A DNA stretch of 50,921 nt from Lachnospiraceae bacterium (GTDB lineage Bacteria; Bacillota; Clostridia; Lachnospirales; Lachnospiraceae), in assembly GCA_017408025.1 (NCBI GenBank), contig JAFQVJ010000022.1, positions 1 through 50,921 on the forward strand, read 5' to 3'. The notes below the pieces were generated by a model. That model was given only the letters and a program-made list of their open reading frames with translations. It was not told the DNA's origin and ran no database searches. Position numbers and translations under genes: made by a program. Positions 49,467 to 50,921 of the stretch are shown here, one piece after another (the stretch's first letter is position 1; the number at the start of each line of letters is the position of its first letter).

Positions 49467-50680
49467 CCCTCTGCAAGTCCGTACATTCCTAAGATTGGCG
49501 CGTAAATTGCCGCTATTATGGCAACAACTACTACCGCCATAACTACAATGATAAGTGGCTCCATCATTGATGTTGCCTGCTTTGTCGTTATCTCAACTTC
49601 CTCATCATAGTACTCTGCCACGTTGTCAAGCATACTTTCAACAGAACCCGATTCCTCACCGATTGTCAGCATATGTATAACCATCGGTGGGAAGAGACCA
49701 CTTGCTTTGAGCGGTGCAGATAGTGGCATACCTATCTTTACCTGCTTTATCGCTTCCTGCAACACATCCTTATATAGTATATTATCAAGGGTCTTACCTG
49801 TTATCTCTATAGCCTCAATAAGAGGCATACCTGCTGACATCAGCGTCGAAAGAGTTCTCGAAAATCTGGCACACTCTGTCTTGGTGGTAAGAGCTCCAAA
49901 CACCGGTATCTTAAGCTTTACCCTAGCCACGGTTCTTGAACCACTCTCAGAACGTGCATACGCCTTATAGCATATAACTATAGCCGCTATGACAATCATC
50001 CATATATACCACGTATCTACCAGAGAATCACTCAAACCCATAACCATCTGTGTATATGCCGGTAACTCCTCTCCCATGCTGGAGAATGTGTCCTCAAATC
50101 CTGGAAGAACCATAACAAGCATAATAACTACAATAACAACGGTTACACACATCAGCACTATAGGATACATCATAGCCTGCTTAACCAGTCCCTTGAGCTT
50201 TGAATCCTTGTCAAAGTGTGTGGACATTCTCTCTAACGCAACTTCAAGGCTACCTGACGCCTCACCTGCTTCCATCATATTTATAAGGATATTAGGAAAT
50301 ACACCGTTTTCTTTTTTCATAGCGCCTGCCAGTGTCTCACCTTTTTGTACATTGTCCTTTACATTTTTAAGTGCTTCCTGAAGTTTTTTATTGTTTGTCT
50401 GAGTACTTAACATATCAAGTGCCTGCACGATACCAATACCTGCATGAAGTATACTCTTAAACTGCTTACAGAAGATACCCAAATCTCTAGACTTTACTTT
50501 TTTTCTACCAAATCCTCCGATGGAAATTTCCTTATTAAGGAGAGATGCCTCCTCAATCTTCAGAACGGTCATTCCCTCTGACTTTATGTGGGCTTTAGCT
50601 CTTTCCATTGAGTCAGCTTCTATATTCCCTTTTTTCGTTTTACCATTTCTGTCTAAAGCCTGGTATATAAACTCTGCCAT
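49463..50680 (-). CDS. pilC: Type IV pilus inner-membrane platform protein PilC (type II secretion F family)
   Basis: A 405-residue inner-membrane protein that couples the assembly ATPase to the growing pilus. The N-terminal cytoplasmic part has EFIYQALDRNGKTKKGNIEADS; two T2SSF repeats follow (FCKQFKSILHAGIGIVQALDML ... GEASGSLEVALERMSTHFD, and FSRTLSTLMSAGMPLIEAIEITG ... GEESGSVESMLDNVAEYYDEEV) with three spans (VVIVVIMLVMVLPGF; WYIWMIVIAAIVICY; PLIIVVMAVVVVAIIAAIY). Complete and canonical. Its ATPases PilB/PilT are not in the window. Both flanks carry repeat arrays. SD AAAGGGAAGAG. Confidence 0.95.
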   Translation of the reverse strand: MAEFIYQALDRNGKTKKGNIEADSMERAKAHIKSEGMTVLKIEEASLLNKEISIGGFGRKKVKSRDLGIFCKQFKSILHAGIGIVQALDMLSTQTNNKKLQEALKNVKDNVQKGETLAGAMKKENGVFPNILINMMEAGEASGSLEVALERMSTHFDKDSKLKGLVKQAMMYPIVLMCVTVVIVVIMLVMVLPGFEDTFSSMGEELPAYTQMVMGLSDSLVDTWYIWMIVIAAIVICYKAYARSESGSRTVARVKLKIPVFGALTTKTECARFSRTLSTLMSAGMPLIEAIEITGKTLDNILYKDVLQEAIKQVKIGMPLSAPLKASGLFPPMVIHMLTIGEESGSVESMLDNVAEYYDEEVEITTKQATSMMEPLIIVVMAVVVVAIIAAIYAPILGMYGLAEG

Positions 50681-50710
50681 ATCTCTTCCCTTTCTTTCGT
50701 TTTTCTATTA

Positions 50711-50782
50711 TGTGACACCTACGCATTACTTGGTGATTTGCACACGTGTGACACCTACGGATTACTTCGCGCTTTGCACTCT
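50711..50782. repeat. 36-bp degenerate tandem repeat upstream of pilC
   Basis: Two units beginning TGTGACACCTACG at 50711 and 50747, alike for the first 21 bases except one and again at TTTGCAC. The second continues into GGATTAC ... GTAATCC (50759-50765 and 50784-50790), an inverted repeat that would form a stem in the pilC leader. Only 30 bases separate it from the pilC start. Confidence 0.65.
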
Positions 50783-50842
50783 CGTAATCCTACGACCATT
50801 CGGAATCCGCCCTGTTCGGGCTACTTCCTCATGTTCGTGTGC

Positions 50843-50898
50843 GGTTTCCAAATACATGAGTGTTCATGCAAGCATGACACTCATGTATTTATGAAACC
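50843..50898. repeat. Long inverted repeat upstream of pilC
   Basis: GGTTTC plus an 18- to 19-base arm (AAATACATGAGTGTTCATG) pair with CATGACACTCATGTATTT plus GAAACC around a four-base loop (CAAG), with a one-base bulge and a small internal mismatch. The pair CGTGTGACACC (50745) and GGTGTCACACG (50901) adds an outer inverted repeat. No gene was found between 50681 and the window end. Confidence 0.75.
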
Positions 50899-50921
50899 TT
50901 GGTGTCACACGTCCATATTTA

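Noticed and set aside
49258-49476. A 72-codon minus-strand frame through the 48-bp repeats, encoding 16-residue repeats
   Set aside because: It begins with TTG inside the pilC end, lacks an SD, and exists because the repeat period is a multiple of three. The hairpin structure explains the array better.
49302-50911. CRISPR array
   Set aside because: The 48-bp and 36-bp repeats are contiguous, with no unique spacers, and no cas genes are in view.

Overview
The window looks like a chromosomal segment of an anaerobic, low-to-moderate-GC Firmicute of the class Clostridia, most likely Lachnospiraceae. The basis is the gene set rather than any marker gene: a type III glutamine synthetase, an NfnAB-type transhydrogenase pair, a type III pantothenate kinase, a bacterial acyl-ACP thioesterase, a cotJABC spore-coat operon, a class B sortase and a Clostridia-style type IV pilus (T4P) cluster with a pilM-pilN fusion. 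Most genes lie on the minus strand. Start codons were chosen by Shine-Dalgarno (SD) position, so several differ from the longest open frame.

Region 1 (1-9320), housekeeping: the 3'-truncated end of an MsmK/UgpC-type sugar ABC ATPase; a small secreted protein with a YjfB-like motility protein; a cvfB-ridA-CPBP protease operon; an acyl-ACP thioesterase; tRNA-Gln(CTG) with a near-consensus promoter; coaX and coaBC (coenzyme A synthesis); a papain-like hypothetical protein; and an AI-2E-family exporter on the plus strand. Two copies of a short hairpin element sit beside terminators.

Region 2 (9388-20700): nfnB/gltA and nfnA; a 520-bp intergenic region holding a candidate small RNA with its own promoter and terminator; a small membrane protein; GNAT, HAD and cyclophilin genes; an overlapping TPM/zinc-ribbon pair; glnN; a class B sortase; and fructose-bisphosphate aldolase.

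Region 3 (20797-31826), envelope and spore: cotJC-cotJB-cotJA with a possible sigma-E promoter; a 1559-residue surface protein with a sorting-like C-terminus; then on the plus strand an ABC-2 export operon (ATPase, secreted protein, two permeases) whose promoter geometry predicts a leaderless mRNA. That operon ends tail-to-tail with a signalling operon, the two stop codons sharing one CTAG.

Region 4 (31823-35544): a 973-residue hybrid histidine kinase and a tandem double-receiver protein.

Region 5 (35636-50921): a T4P operon read right to left: pilC, pilA, pilD, pilMN, pilO, a minor pilin, a very large PilX-like protein, two minor pilins and a 1400-residue secreted protein, closed by a terminator. 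The pilC gene is bracketed by two tandem-repeat arrays (48-bp and 36-bp periods) rich in hairpins. pilB and pilT are not in the window and may lie beyond the right edge.

The strongest candidates for something undescribed are the T4P cluster's giant tip-like proteins with the structured repeats around pilC, the candidate sRNA at 11849-11920, and the leaderless ABC operon. No calculation or database search was run; names rest on motif recognition.
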